NCBI GenBank assembly: GCA_021464245.1
Contig: JADCRB010000163.1
Coordinates: forward strand, 372,001 to 436,000
Direction of reading: 5' to 3'
Origin: Carallia brachiata
Lineage: Eukaryota > Streptophyta > Magnoliopsida > Malpighiales > Rhizophoraceae
DNA: 64,000 nucleotides
In this document: positions 21,812 through 33,482 of the stretch, piece after piece
Layout: every line of letters starts with the position of its first letter
How positions within the stretch are numbered: the first letter of the stretch is position 1
Notes under the pieces: model-generated
Database searches by the model: none
Told to the model about the DNA's origin: nothing
Seen by the model: only the letters and a program-made list of their open reading frames with translations
Position numbers and translations under genes: made by a program

Positions 21812-22030
21812 AAGATTGGGTGTTTCCAATGTACAAACAAGAGACCCGCGTGCTCTGAGGTACGAGGAAAGGTCGGATGGATGCATGTAATGTAATTATT
21901 TGTTCAATCAATGCCATATAGTGAGAATCATAAGTCACGTCAATTTTGTTTAATTTGTGGGTCATATAATAAGAATTAACTTCCCCAAAGTCAACTCAAA
22001 CACCCATTTATTATAAGATCTCGTGTCACG
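21358..22030 (-). promoter_or_regulatory. Upstream region of the first CNL gene with W-box-like sites
   Basis: Upstream of the NLR start (higher coordinates), TTGAC cores typical of WRKY-binding W-boxes occur near 21479-21485 (as AGTCAAAG), 21589 (TTGACT), 21725 (TTGACA) and 21976 (as AGTCAACT). W-boxes are common before plant defence genes. The region also holds an A17 run (21531-21547) and an A38 run (21770-21808). No experimentally fixed TATA box or start site can be given. Confidence 0.4.
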
Positions 22031-22639
22031 ATAAAATTAAAAAAAAAAAAAAAGCGAAGGGGCTAAAATACGTAATACAACTAGTCCTGGACAATCCTTT
22101 TACACCGACATTTCTTGTATTTTTAGTTTGCAGATCTTTAGTTTTTGTTAACGTTTTCGATAGTTTGCAGATCTTTACTCCTGGGCTAAAGTAGGCTTGT
22201 TATTTACACCAATTGTGAATTTTTTTTAGGAAAAAAGTACAATAAAATAGAAGTAGGACCTTATGGGAAGCAATAAATTGAGATTTATTACAAGAGCTTA
22301 ACGGGTATAGTGAGGTCTGTGTAAATTAGAAAATAACCCGAGACTATGGAACAAAGGATTATACTAGACTTATCTATACCGAGGCTTTGACGGTTCTCAA
22401 ATATCGCAGAACAATAATCGAAATTATTATAATATACTACTTGCATATTTCTATTAAGAATGAAGGGTGAAAAGAACAACATTAGTATAGTTGGGCATTG
22501 GCATTGAAACAAAATAATTTGGCTCCATAGCATCTATCCATGTTTTATGGGTGTTGTGTGAATAATTTCTACTTAATATATAAACATATATTTATTTTTT
22601 ATTGATTGGCTCTGATGCAACTCAAAGTAAACATTTTCA

Positions 22640-23160
22640 GTTTACTGCACTATCATTTAAGTATGGGGTTAAATGAATTAAACTCATATGAGGTTTTAAT
22701 TTAGGCATTAAATTTCATTTTGGTTTCTAATTTTTACAATTTACTCTTTGGCTAAGATTTTATTAAATTTATTAACAGAAATTGACCCAACTTACATGGT
22801 TCTGTAATTGTTAACTTTTTTTCCTTTAACAAAATTATAAAAATATGTTATATATCTCTCAAATATAACTTTAATGCGTATTTAAGCTTTCATTTCACAT
22901 TATATCTTTCATAGTCCTTATTATTTTTAGTCCATTAGGCATCTTCTTATAAATGTATTCGAAACAAATTTTACTGTCAACTTCTACATGAAAATATGAT
23001 GAAGCTTCTATAATCACAAAATAATGTAGTTCTAGCCAATTTTCATTAATAAACTTAACAAATTGCGCTCAAAAAGTTAAATTGCAAAAATTAAAAATTT
23101 TAAAAAAATTTATTACTTCAATTAAAACCGCAAAAAGTAAAATACAAAATAACTAATCAT
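22640..23160. repeat. Dispersed 0.5-kb repeat, copy 1
   Basis: Much of this stretch matches the reverse complement of 62600-63115, for example TTTACAATTTAC, TTCACATTATAT and ATCACAAAATAA in the same order and spacing. It is non-coding and AT-rich and is probably a non-autonomous transposon; the ends are not clear enough to assign a class. Confidence 0.65.
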
Positions 23161-23295
23161 GGAAGAATTTAATGTATTTAATCCTTTAAATATGTCATCG
23201 ATGTAAGCGACTTATTATTGTGTAACTAATGAAAATGTAACTTGACAATCCGATTTTATAATCACGCCTATTTAGGATCCCGATCTCGTTGGCCC

Positions 23296-23824
23296 AAAAG
23301 ATGGCAGTGGGGACCTGCCCCTACAAGTTCCCGTTGGGGGCCACCTTAATGGCGGCAGGGACAGTGCATGTTAACCAGGAATTGGAGATCCCCGACCCAT
23401 TCCCTAAATTTTGAAGCGGTGATGGGGTGGATATGTATTCAATATCCTTGCCCAATTAAAGATTTATTATTTTGTTTATTATAACAATAACATAACATTT
23501 TTAGAGGGATAATTTTGACAAGTCTCTATATGTAATGATTATTGAATGTATTTTTTTTTACTTCAATTGTAATATACCATATTATATTTTATATAACAAT
23601 TATATAACATTTTTTTAGAGATAACTTGAAGTATTCTCTTATATAATATTTATTTAAATTATTTTTTGATTAAAAAACGGGGACGAGTTGGAGAAGGGGA
23701 TGAGATTCCAAAACCAATTCTTGATAGAGACAGGGACAGGAACGAAAATTAAGATAGACGGTGAGAATCGAGAACAAGTATCGAGACGGCCATCCCTGCC
23801 CCACCTGCTCCTTTGCCATCTCTA
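23296..23824. mobile_element. hAT-like non-autonomous element with 8-bp target duplication
   Basis: The left end AAAAGATGGC and the right end GCCATCTCTA are inverted repeats of each other (AGATGGC core, with further matching GC-rich sequence inside). They are flanked by GTTGGCCC (23288-23295) and GTTGTCCC (23825-23832), an 8-bp target duplication with one change. Eight-base duplications and A/T-A-G-GATGGC-like ends are typical of hAT elements. The inner part is non-coding, GC-rich at both ends and AT-rich in the middle. Confidence 0.7.
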
Positions 23825-23832
23825 GTTGTCCC

Positions 23833-25741
23833 TCAAGATACTGGTGATTTCCAACAAGTAGCAATAACTATGTAAGTAAATTAATTAATTTCCAATATTG
23901 ACTACTCGACAAGGTTCAATACCATAAACAAATATTTTATATTAAAGAGATAAAATTTTATACAATTTAAATCCTTTATCCTATATAAAATATATCTATA
24001 TAGTATAAATATTTTGTATATAATAAAAGCTTTATTGTGTAGAAATAAATTCATTAAATATGTATTCATGAAGGAATTCCACAAAAAGCATTTACAATCT
24101 AGCTATTTACATATTCCTAAAACGGAAAATGTTGGTGGTCACACTATGATATTATACGTTTCAGTCATATGCAACAATGTCTATAGTTTTTGCAACAACA
24201 ACTATATTTTTTGCAACAAAAATTTATAATTTATTTTTTTGTTGTAAAAAGTATGTATATAGTTACAAAAAATTTGTGTCTTGTTACAATATAACTAAAA
24301 TATATGATAATACAGAATACAATATGCCTACCTAATGAAGCCGTTGCTAGAATTGCCTCGTGGAATATACCCACAACTCTTTTTCTTATTTGGTACAATA
24401 GATGCCACGTGAGCGCGTGAGCTACCCAGCCACATTATTTAGAGGTGTCAAAATTTTATCTGATACAACAACTTGATCCGAATTCACAAAAATAAGTTGT
24501 TAAGTTCAACCTAAAGATGACCGGAATCTAAGATTAACCCTAAAAATTTTAAGATTAATCCGAACTCTATTGAACCCGCCCAACTAACAAGAGTTTGGGT
24601 GTATTTACTCGAAAATAATATTATTATATGGAAAATCCATTGTCCATTGAGTGTGTGATTTATAATATTTAATAAAGTTTGTTATATAAAATCCAAAAGA
24701 AAAAAAGGTCAAATAAGCCGATATGAATATTTCTCATCAAGAGTTCTTTATAATGCTATAAATACCAAGATTTCCTGACTCTCAGGTTGTACTAAATTCT
24801 CTCTTAAATATTAACCTCTTTCTATTACTCTATTTATAACCTTTGACTTTAGTTTAGTAAAGTTAAACTCTCAGTCTCAGTCTTCTCCTTAGCCTTTTTT
24901 TGTTTGGCCTTGCAACGATATTACTTCAGCTCGCTCACCTCAAAGTTAAATCCCATTGTAAGCGGATCTCTCTTGTCCGAAATTCATACTTGGGTCTTTT
25001 GATTACGGAAAAGGTTTGCACCTGGATGGTGCAGCCGGACAGAGGCTTCACACAAATTATAAAAATGTAACCGGTTGTGAATTTTGGCCATTGCAGTGAT
25101 TTTTTTAGGAAAAAAAACTTTTTTCCAAGAAAAAAAAGTTAACGTAAATTATATTAGATACATACTTTAATTTTTATAATAACACTTATTTAATTTTAAA
25201 TTTTATTTTTGTAATTTATTGTTTCACATTTTTTAATATAATTACACTAAATTGGTGAATGGTTGCATTTTTATATTGTATGGGGCCAATAATGGACCAA
25301 CTTTACTTAAAAAAATGAAAATGAGCGACAAGTTATAAAGCCAATGAGGTTTAGTTTAGTGCTATTAGTTTCATCTCTAGAGTTTAAGATTTCATATTTG
25401 AGCAATATGGTCAACTAAAAAAGACTTTAAAAAAAAGCCCCAGGTGTTCAAACTTGAGAAGAATTAAAAAAGTATATTTCCAACTAAGCTTCTTTTTTTG
25501 CTCCATATTCTGGACTTTGTCTTCGAATGAAATCATATTCAACATTGAAAGTGTCCGTTTTGAAATGGTTAAAAAAGGTTACCTAAGTTTGAAATTCCGT
25601 CCAGCAGCAATTGTAAATGCAACAATTTTTTTAATTTGACGGCACACGGCAGGCTTTTCGAAGCCCATTATTATGATCTAAAACCGAAATCAATACTCAA
25701 ACGTGAAACCAACGGCTTCGTCCTCTACCATGTATACGAAA
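23833..25741. other. Intergenic, mostly AT-rich
   Basis: No gene is recognised. A patch at about 24750-25060 has a TATAAATA (24758), pyrimidine-rich sequence and a GC-richer end, which looks like an LTR or promoter fragment, but I find no partner copy in the window. Confidence 0.35.
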
Positions 25742-26095
25742 ATTAATAGGTGACTAATAATTTGTTCCTTAGGAAATCACATACAAAAATAGTATTATTT
25801 GTCTAACACAAAAAAAAAGGACAAAAATAGTTTTGATCAGGAGATTATTTGAAATAGAAATATAGTACGTATTGTGGTAATACCAAAGAATGACTTCGAC
25901 GATTAAGTTGGTTGACTACATCATCCATATGCCAGCGAACAAATTGTCTAAAATAATTTGCATTATTACTACAGCTGGACAGTGAAATTAATGATGCGAA
26001 AGAAATGGTTCAAGATCCAAAGCGTATGGCATAAAAATGGTTATGGGTAGACGTGACAAATAATTTAACAGCCTATTAATCAACGAAATAATCCT
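25742..26095. repeat. Paralogous intergenic block, copy I
   Basis: This shares a series of segments in the same order with 32882-33482 and 42836-43222: TAATAGG-CTATTAATAA-type start, ATCAGGAGATTATT, GTATTGTGGTAATAC, AAGAATGACTTCGACG, GATCCAAAGC and the final TAATCAA. It is non-coding. The block looks like old duplicated flanking DNA rather than a bounded transposon. Confidence 0.65.
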
Positions 26096-26681
26096 TAAGT
26101 AAAAAACAAGCTGTTATTTGACTGTACATGAAATAACTCATTAAAAACTAAGTATTTTTTTGGGCAATACTAAGGTGGAATTCAGCCAAGAAGGAGAGGG
26201 AGTGATTGATTTTGATAGATAATACATAATAAAAAATGAAGTTATTAAGATTTTGCTTGGGTTACCTGTTGAATGTCTCTATTACTGATTACTGTTACTG
26301 ATTGTTGATAGCTGATTCTTATTTCTTGATGCTAATTGCTGATAAAACTAATCAAATATTTGGTTAATTTTATATTTGCTATTGCTGTTGAATAATAAAA
26401 TATCTAATTTATACATCTAATTTATGTAGATAAATAATATTAAAAATTTTATTTTTATTTTATATTTTTATAATAATATTTTATAAATAATATTGAGAAT
26501 TGTTCTACATAATTTTTAATATTTTAAAAAAATATTAATTTTTTACAAGATGATAAAATTATAATGTTTTAGATCTTTTATAAGTGTCAATATTAAAGAA
26601 AATTGAAATGAAAAAAAAATATTATTTAAAAATAGTTAAAAAAATATTAAATTTATATAAATATTAATGAAATAGATTAAC
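26096..26681. other. AT-rich left flank of the complete LTR element
   Basis: Only low-complexity AT-rich sequence is seen, ending in the ATATC target site. Confidence 0.4.
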
Positions 26682-26686
26682 ATATC

Positions 26687-27611
26687 TGTGAAATAGAACC
26701 TGTATGTGCAAGTCTACAACAGTTACGTCTCAAAAAATACATATGCAAATTATAGATAAAAATTTAAAATTTATGTAGAGTCGATTTCTAGATAGATTCT
26801 CCAACTAATACTCATGTGTGATGTCGTCAATGATGGTGAAGGCTTGATATTGATCGAGAGAGGTTAAATTTTCACAGCGTACTTTTGAACTGTAGGAAAT
26901 AAATTCCACTTAAGACCAAAACTTGATCTCATGGGATGTTGAAACTCCGATGAGGACCGTAGAGACTTAATCTCGTTCAGAATGGTTTGGTTCCCATGAG
27001 AGCAGTATGGGTTTAGTCTCAGGTAGACTGATTTGATTCAATTGAGGGCCGAGACCTAATCCCACTCGGACTGTTTAGCTTCGCTGATGGCCATAAAGGC
27101 TTTATCTCAGGTAAACTGGTTTCGCTAAGGGCCGTAGGAGCTTAATCTCAAACGAATATTTAATATTTTTGGTATTTTCTTTCGTAGATCCCGATCTGAA
27201 GCGACCGGACAGTATACACCCAAAATATGTATAGAAATACGTATATTAAATATTTTGGGACTTATATCTAGAAGATCGCACTTAATAACGTATAAAATGC
27301 ATATACCCGAAATATGAAAACGTCTAGGAAAAAGTTTTGCAATACTTTTGCCCCCTTTTGGCAAATTGATTTCGCCTAGTTGCTGTGCCGTGTTTGTTTT
27401 CCGTTGGCCTCTGCTCCTCCCATTGGCTTTGAGTTTATTTATAGGCTTTCTGACAGTACTGTGTCACTAACCAGAGAGATATTTTCCTTTTTTTTTTTTT
27501 AAATTTCCTCTTCTAGATGCCGCCCCCCTTAACTTTGATTTTTTTTTCCTTCTTTTAGATGTCGGTCACTGACTTGGACTTTTCTTCCTTTTTTTTTTTG
27601 TTGTATTTACA
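26687..27611 (-). repeat. LTR (3' LTR in transcription sense)
   Basis: 925 bases, TG...CA in plus orientation. It contains repeated GAGGGCCGTAGAGGCTTGATCT-like blocks (about 26935-27150) of about 70 bases and a T-rich end. Compared with the right LTR it has visible substitutions and small indels, so the insertion is not very recent. Confidence 0.88.
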
Positions 27612-28607
27612 AATGCCTCCATTTCAAGGTTTGGTGAGGAAGAACTTTAGGGTGTGACTCGAACCGAGTTTTGAAGTCTAGTTTGAAATTTGAGACATCT
27701 TGACGGACATTAAATTTTGAAGTTTCAACTTTGACTAGCCCAGTTGATGTCGAGTTTCTATAGCTCGCAAAGGTTCTTTGAAATTCCATAACTCTGGTGA
27801 TGATGATGCAGTAGGCAAAGGACTTGAACCTCCCCATAGAGAATGTCCAATACCAAGGAGCTTCAATGCCAGTGCATAGAGATACAGGCTATAGTAATGA
27901 TCTCTGAGTCTACTTCGACGTAAAGAGAGTAGTTAGAACTTCCTATCGTCGCTACATTTGAGAAGAGATGAGGATGATCACAACTTTTCGGCTTGCTACG
28001 ATGGATGTGAAGTAAGGAAAATGGTTGGAACTCAGCCAATCATGACATTGATAGCGTTAGAGGTTGAGATTCGAGGGCCTTTAGAGATCCCTTGAAAAGG
28101 ACTACTCCTTCTCTTCTTAGCTCATATACCTCCAGTTTCCTTATCAAAGAACTTTCTGAAAAAGAAAGTGTAAGAACCAGTCATTGTCTTTTTTAAGAGA
28201 GAAAAAAGTTGAGGGGACGATTTCTGTGACTCAGGTATGCAGAAGATATATCCACACCAAAAAGCTTTTTTTTTTTAAAAGTAAAAAAAAAATATGCAGA
28301 ATCTGGTGGGGTCTCCTCGTCCCTTTCTCCATATGAGACAGAAGAGGCAGCGGCTAACGCGTGTTGCAAAAGTCATTACTGCTTGCTGCTAAAGTCATTG
28401 CACTTTATCCCTGCCAGTTGTCCTGACAGGGTCGAAGGTGCAGCTCCAAGTCAATCCTGGCCTCCTTTGGCCGGTCGATGATGTTGACGCTGCTAGAGCC
28501 TTCCGACCGATTGATGCTACCGAGATGTTCTGAAAGGAGAGACAAAACATCACCAGAGCAGCTTCCTCTTAGTGCAGGGTTTGCTCTCGGATTGAAGCAC
28601 TCGTAAA

Positions 28608-28930
28608 GGATGAACTCATGGCTGACTCCATAAAACCACTAGGACCATTACGTGTGCCCCGACAGGCTACAACTTTGGTTGAAATAACCTTGAGACCATT
28701 GAAGTAGTGAAGCTTGGACCTGCCTCATTTGAGGTTGACGTCATACTGGTGAGATCTACAACAGATGTGCCCATAAGGGATGAACCCTTGGCTAACTCCA
28801 TAAAACTACCAGGACTAGTATGTGTGTCCCCACAAGCCATAACTTTGGTTGAAATAGCCTTGAGGGACCATTATAGTGGTGTAGCTTCGGACCTGCTTCA
28901 TTTGAAAATGAAGCTATACTAGTGAGATCT
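28608..28930. repeat. Tandem duplication, about 170-bp period, in the LTR element interior
   Basis: The stretch from GGATGAACTCATGGCTGACTC to GGTGAGATCTAC recurs as GGATGAACCCTTGGCTAACTC to AGTGAGATCTATC. The two copies are clearly related but diverged. No protein is encoded. Confidence 0.75.
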
Positions 28931-29317
28931 ATCATGGGAACAACTGCGGTGGTCGAGTCAGGCTGTGTTGTAGAGCTAGTAGCTCTCAGTGCTGTTCTTG
29001 CCTTGTTTCTCCAGTTCTAGAACCAGAAATACACATTTTTTGTTTTGACTGCTCCGTATGGTTATAGTCGTGAAGCAAGTTGAGAGAGTTGTGATAAACT
29101 AGGACAAGCACCTTCATCGTTGTGAAAATACTCCTCCAAAATTTATAGTTGCATTGAACTTGGTTACCATCTAACTTATGGCGACCTATCCTCTCCTTTC
29201 TCTTGAAGTTCTGCAACTGATTCTATCTTTTTTCCTAAAAGAGAGCAGAAGCTTGTCATGAGTTGAAACTGAAACAACGATTCATACTCAACCTTTAATT
29301 GCTTTTATATTTTTGGG

Positions 29318-29800
29318 CAATTCACAGTTTATACTCATGCGGGCCAGAAGTGAGTTTGGTTTTGCTGTTGAGTAGGTCGTCTTTTATATTTATGCAAGGC
29401 ATGAGTGTTATTTTGTTGCTATAGTTGTCACCTTTTATACTCGTGCAATGCAAGAGTCTGCTTCAGCTGTTCACCTTTTATACTCGTGCAAGGCAAGAGT
29501 GTTGAACTGTGGTGTCACATTTTATACTCGTGTGAGGTAGGAATGCTGAACTGTGTTGATTGATTATCACCTTTTATACTCATGCAAAGTAGGAGTTTGG
29601 TTCAGCATTGGACTGTCGCCTTTTATATCCGTGAGGTAGGAGTGCTTTGTTGTTGAGTTGTTGTCGTCTCGCCTTTTATACTCGTACAGACAATGAGTAT
29701 TGAATTGTGGTGTCGTATTTTATACTCGTGCAAGGCAGGAGTGTGTCGTTGAACTGTTCGCCTCTTATAATTGTTTGAGGTAAGAGTATGGGTTACAAAA
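29318..29800. repeat. Minisatellite of about ten 43-55-bp units (TTTTATACTCGTGCAAGGCA)
   Basis: About ten imperfect units each start TTTTATACTCGTGCAAGGCA or a close variant, continue with GGAGTG and a TTGAACTGTTG-like variable part, and end TCGCC or TCACC. Unit length varies from about 43 to 55 bases. On the element's sense strand every unit shows a GAGTATAAAA stretch. Confidence 0.85.
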
Positions 29801-29829
29801 CTGTAGAGCTGCTGAGCTACTGAACTGTT

Positions 29830-30240
29830 GAGCTACTGAGCTATTGAGTTGTTGAGTTGTTGACTTGGGTTTTGATTCAGGGTTTAGGCTTTGAGTTTTG
29901 AGTCAGAGTTTGAGTTTGGCATTGGGGCACAAGTTTGAATTTGGACTTGGATTTTGAGCTGAAATTTGGATCCAAGTTTGGGGTCTGCCCCCGAATCTAG
30001 ATTTGGATTTTGTGCTGGAATTTGAACGTGGGGATTTGACCCCGGCTTTGGGTTTGAACTTGAACTGAGATTTGGTTTTGGGTTTTGACCCGAGTTTGGA
30101 TTTAGATTGGATTTGGGTCTGGATTTGGAATTTAAGTTTGTGTTTTAGGTCCAGGTTTGAGGCCAAGTTTAGGTTTGGGTTATGGTTGGAATTTGAGTCA
30201 GGATTCAGGATCTACCCTCGAATTTAGATTTGGATTTTAA
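29830..30240. repeat. GTTTGGATTTGG-type low-complexity tract
   Basis: Short degenerate repeats of GAGTTTGGATTTGGGTTT fill this stretch; the first 40 bases are GAGCTACTGA repeats. Read on the minus strand they give a Lys/Gln/Ser-rich frame, which I take to be an effect of the repeat and not a gene. T-rich sequence follows to 30375. Confidence 0.7.
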
Positions 30241-30944
30241 GGATGGGTCTTGCACATGAGTTTCAGACATTTTTTTTCTTTTTTTGGAATTTTTTTCTCT
30301 CTTTTTTTCTTTTTCATTTTTTTGCTTTTTTTGGTTTTTAACTTCTTTTTCCTTTTTTTTAATTTTTAAATTTTTTTTTACATAACAATTAGAAATTTAC
30401 CGCTATTTGGGCCATTCTAAATGTCTTCTTTTGAGATTGGCAATTAGCTCTTCTAAGATCTCCTACTGCTGTAAAAGTCATATTTCTATTTCTGCAAGTA
30501 GTTCTTCAAAGTTGGGAGCATCAGTCATTATGACGTCAACATTGGTAAACGATGCTCCACGAAAAACTGCAGAGTGGGCTCTTCTGATTTTTCCCGACCT
30601 GTTTTAATATAATGTGTCGGATTCTGCTGTTGACTAGAATTTGATACTCTACCCCCAACTTGAATCAGGGTAAGTAATCGATTTCTCCATTTACGTGAGA
30701 AATCTAACTACTATGTGAGCTGCAGATCTTCCATTTGAATTTTGTTGGTGGCGAGGAACCGTGTCCTTGCGCGAGTTTGTGGACTGTTTTGAGTGGTAAG
30801 GAATTATATCCGTGCGCGAGTTTGTGGACCTGCGTACTCAAGAAGGGTAGTTGATGCAGGTAATGAAGCAGTCGCCCTGTTATTGGTGGCGAGATTTCTA
30901 AGCAAAAGATGGGCGCAGAGATGTCCTGCTGAGCTTGTCAATTT

Positions 30945-31857
30945 TGTGAAATGAAACTCGTGCATTTAGAACCTGCAACAGTTAGGTCTCAAAAAATACA
31001 GACGCAAATTATAGATGAAAATTTAAAATTTATGTGGGGTTGATATCTGGATAGATCCTCCGATTAATACTCCTGTGTGATGTCGTCACAGGCCATGAAG
31101 GCTTGATCTTAACCGAGAGAAGTTGAATTTCAACAGAGTACTCTTGAACTCGAGGAAATAAATTCCACTGAAGGACAGAGCTTGATCTCAGGGGATGTGG
31201 GAACTCCGATGAGGGCCATAGAGGGTTGATCTCATTCGGAATAGTCTGGTTCTGGTGACGGCCGTATGAGTTTGGTCTCAGGTGGACTAATTTGACTCTA
31301 CTGAGGGCCGGAGCTTGATCCCACTCGGACTATCTAGCTCTGCTCATGGCCGTAGAGGTTTTATCTCAAGTGGACTGATTTTGCTGAGGGTCGTAAGGAT
31401 TTAATCTTAGACGAATATTTAATATTTTGGATATTTACGCTCGTAAATCCCGATTTGAGGCGACTAGAACGTATATACCCAAAATATACATGGAAATGCG
31501 TATATTAAATATTTTGGGACTTATATCTGGAAGATCGCACTTAATGGGGTTTAGAATGCATGCGAAAATGTAGAGGGAAAAGTTTTGCAATATTTTTGCC
31601 CCCTTTTGCCAAATTAATTTTGCCTAGTCACTGTGCCGTATTTGTTTTTTGTCGGCTTCTGCTCTTCCCATTGCCTTTGAGTCTATTTATAGGCTCTCTA
31701 ACAACACTGTGCCACCAACCGAAGAGATATTTTCCTTTTTTTTTTTAATTTCCTCTTCTAGATGCCGCCTTCCCTTGACTTTGGTTTTTCTTTTTTTCCT
31801 TCTTCTAGATGTCGATCACTAACTTAGAGTTTTCTTTTTTTTTTTTTTGTATTTACA
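30945..31857 (-). repeat. LTR (5' LTR in transcription sense)
   Basis: 913 bases, TGTGAAAT to ATTTACA. It shares the GAGGGCC block structure and the TATAAATAG (minus strand, about 31685-31693) with the partner LTR. The inner flank read on the minus strand begins AAATTGACAAGCTCAGCAGG, the place of the primer binding site; I cannot name the tRNA. Confidence 0.88.
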
Positions 31858-31862
31858 ATATC

Positions 31863-32881
31863 TAATTCATGCGGTAATTAAAAAAAATAATAAAATTATA
31901 TAAACATTCTTTAGTCCGTATAAATTATTATTATTATTAAAAAATAAAAAATAATCTAAAAACAGCAAAAAAATAATCTAAAACTGCTTTTCAATCAGCT
32001 GTTTTTAGGGAGTCGTACAAGAAAATAAGCAATATTAAATAACAGTACTAAAAAATTAACAAACAGCTATTTTCTTACTTTTTGAAAATTAAATGCAAAT
32101 ACACTCCTTTAAGAACATATCCAAACACTCCCTAAAGGTTGTAGTGCAATAATAGAAGATCTCATTCATACTCTAAATTCGCTTCTTTGTTGGGGCGCAA
32201 TCTTCCTTTGAAAGCTACGGGTACTTTTTTTTTTTTTCGCCTAAAACAAAAAGAATCACTTTGACTATTAAAAAGTGAATGACTGGGTGAGTCAACTTGA
32301 TCGCTATAGGTTAGGTTTTTTTTTTTTAACAATAAAAAAGATATATTACAAATATATCAGTCATCATACTTATCTACTGGAGTTGCCTTGTTTAATTGTT
32401 GTGTCTCCATTTAATTAACTTCTATAAAGAAAGACCTATTACCTGAGTATTAATGAGGGCTAACAAGACACTGTCACTGAAATTACAGTGATTACTGAGC
32501 TTAGAACTTACAGTCGATTTAATCTTTTTCAGTTATAGCGAGTACCCAACTTTTTAACTAAGGAAGAGTTGTGAATGTAAAAACTCGAATCTGAATTAAT
32601 AATATGAAAAGTATACTGATTTATTACTAAATTATTACTTCAGATTCTCTTTAAGTGAGTTAATTATTAAGGCTAAAATTATTTACATTATTAACAGCTG
32701 GTTGTGGATTGTTTATCAAAAAGGAGGCAGATCCAAAATTTTTCCTTAATTAATTAGTTAAAGATTCCAAAACAGGATCCCAATCTCATTTGTCCCACCA
32801 TCGGGGGGCAAAGTCAACTGGAAAAAGGGATGATAAAACCGCCAAAAAAATTATAAAGAAAGACTGAATACTGAGGTGCAA
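31863..32881. other. AT-rich intergenic sequence
   Basis: No gene is seen. The part 32720-32810 (GATCCAAAATTTTTCC, AACAGGATCCCAATCTC) resembles 43460-43500, extending the paralogy of the intergenic blocks. Confidence 0.4.
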
Positions 32882-33482
32882 GTTAATAGGCTATTAATGA
32901 TATATTCCTTAGCAAATCACATACAAAAATAATCATTCATCAAAAAAAAAAAAAACAAAAAATAGTTGTTTTGATCCGGAGATTATTAATTTGAAACAGA
33001 AAATGAGTATAGTACGTATTGTGGCAATACATAAAGAATGACTTCCACCAAAAAAAACACAAAAAAGTTTGGTATCCATACTTTACTAGGCATAATTAAT
33101 ATATATATTATAACGGGTTTGTTTATTTCTACAATAAAATTGATAAAATATGATACAAAAAATTAACAAATTATTTTTTATTACAAAAATAACAGAAATA
33201 ATTAAGTTGGTCACAAAAAATACATATCATATGTGTATCATCTAGATACCAGTGTGTATACCAAATCAAGCCAAAAAACAAACAATGACTTTGACGATTA
33301 AGTTAGTTGACCTACTTCCTCCAATTCAATAAAAAAAATCACTAAAATATTCTGCATGATTAGTACAGTTAGTTGTAGATTTACTTGGAAAAAAAAAATC
33401 AAGATCCAAAGCTCATTGCATGAAAACGCCATATGGGTAGATGAGAAAATTAATTTAATAACTTATTAATCAATAACATGAT
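32882..33482. repeat. Paralogous intergenic block, copy II, interrupted by a MITE
   Basis: It aligns segment by segment with 42836-43222 and 25742-26095. The alignment is interrupted at 33050-33290 by the MITE-like repeat, and AATGACTT-type sequence occurs on both sides of the insertion, as in copy III where the two AAGAATGACTT segments are separated only by an A run. Confidence 0.7.
33068..33268. mobile_element. Short MITE-like repeat, copy 2
   Basis: The ends TTTGGTATCCATACT and AGTGTGTATACCAAA form an imperfect terminal inverted repeat. The interior matches 17454-17670. Its absence from block copy III supports an insertion. Confidence 0.65.

Larger units (their letters stand above)
26687..31857 (-). 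mobile_element. Complete non-autonomous LTR retrotransposon with perfect 5-bp target duplication
   Basis: Direct LTRs 26687-27611 and 30945-31857 begin TGTGAAAT and end ATTTACA. The whole is flanked by ATATC on both sides (26682-26686 and 31858-31862), the 5-bp duplication expected of LTR-element integration. Transcription sense is the minus strand: read that way each LTR has a TATAAATA box shortly after its start (near 31690 and 27440), and the sequence after the right-hand LTR matches the region downstream of the related LTR at 38702-39439. The 3.3-kb interior has no recognisable gag or pol but carries two tandem-repeat regions. It therefore fits a large retrotransposon derivative moved by another element's enzymes. 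Confidence 0.88.

Noticed and set aside
24750..25060. TATA box and pyrimidine-rich leader resembling a promoter or LTR
   Set aside because: No gene follows, no second copy is in the window and no LTR ends could be fixed.
29318..29800. Regularly spaced repeats considered as a CRISPR-like array
   Set aside because: The repeats are imperfect, spacers are similar to each other and vary in length, and the setting is a plant retroelement; it is a minisatellite.
29903..30166. Lys/Gln/Ser-rich 87-codon minus-strand frame
   Set aside because: It arises from the GTTTGGATTTGG low-complexity tract inside a non-coding retroelement.
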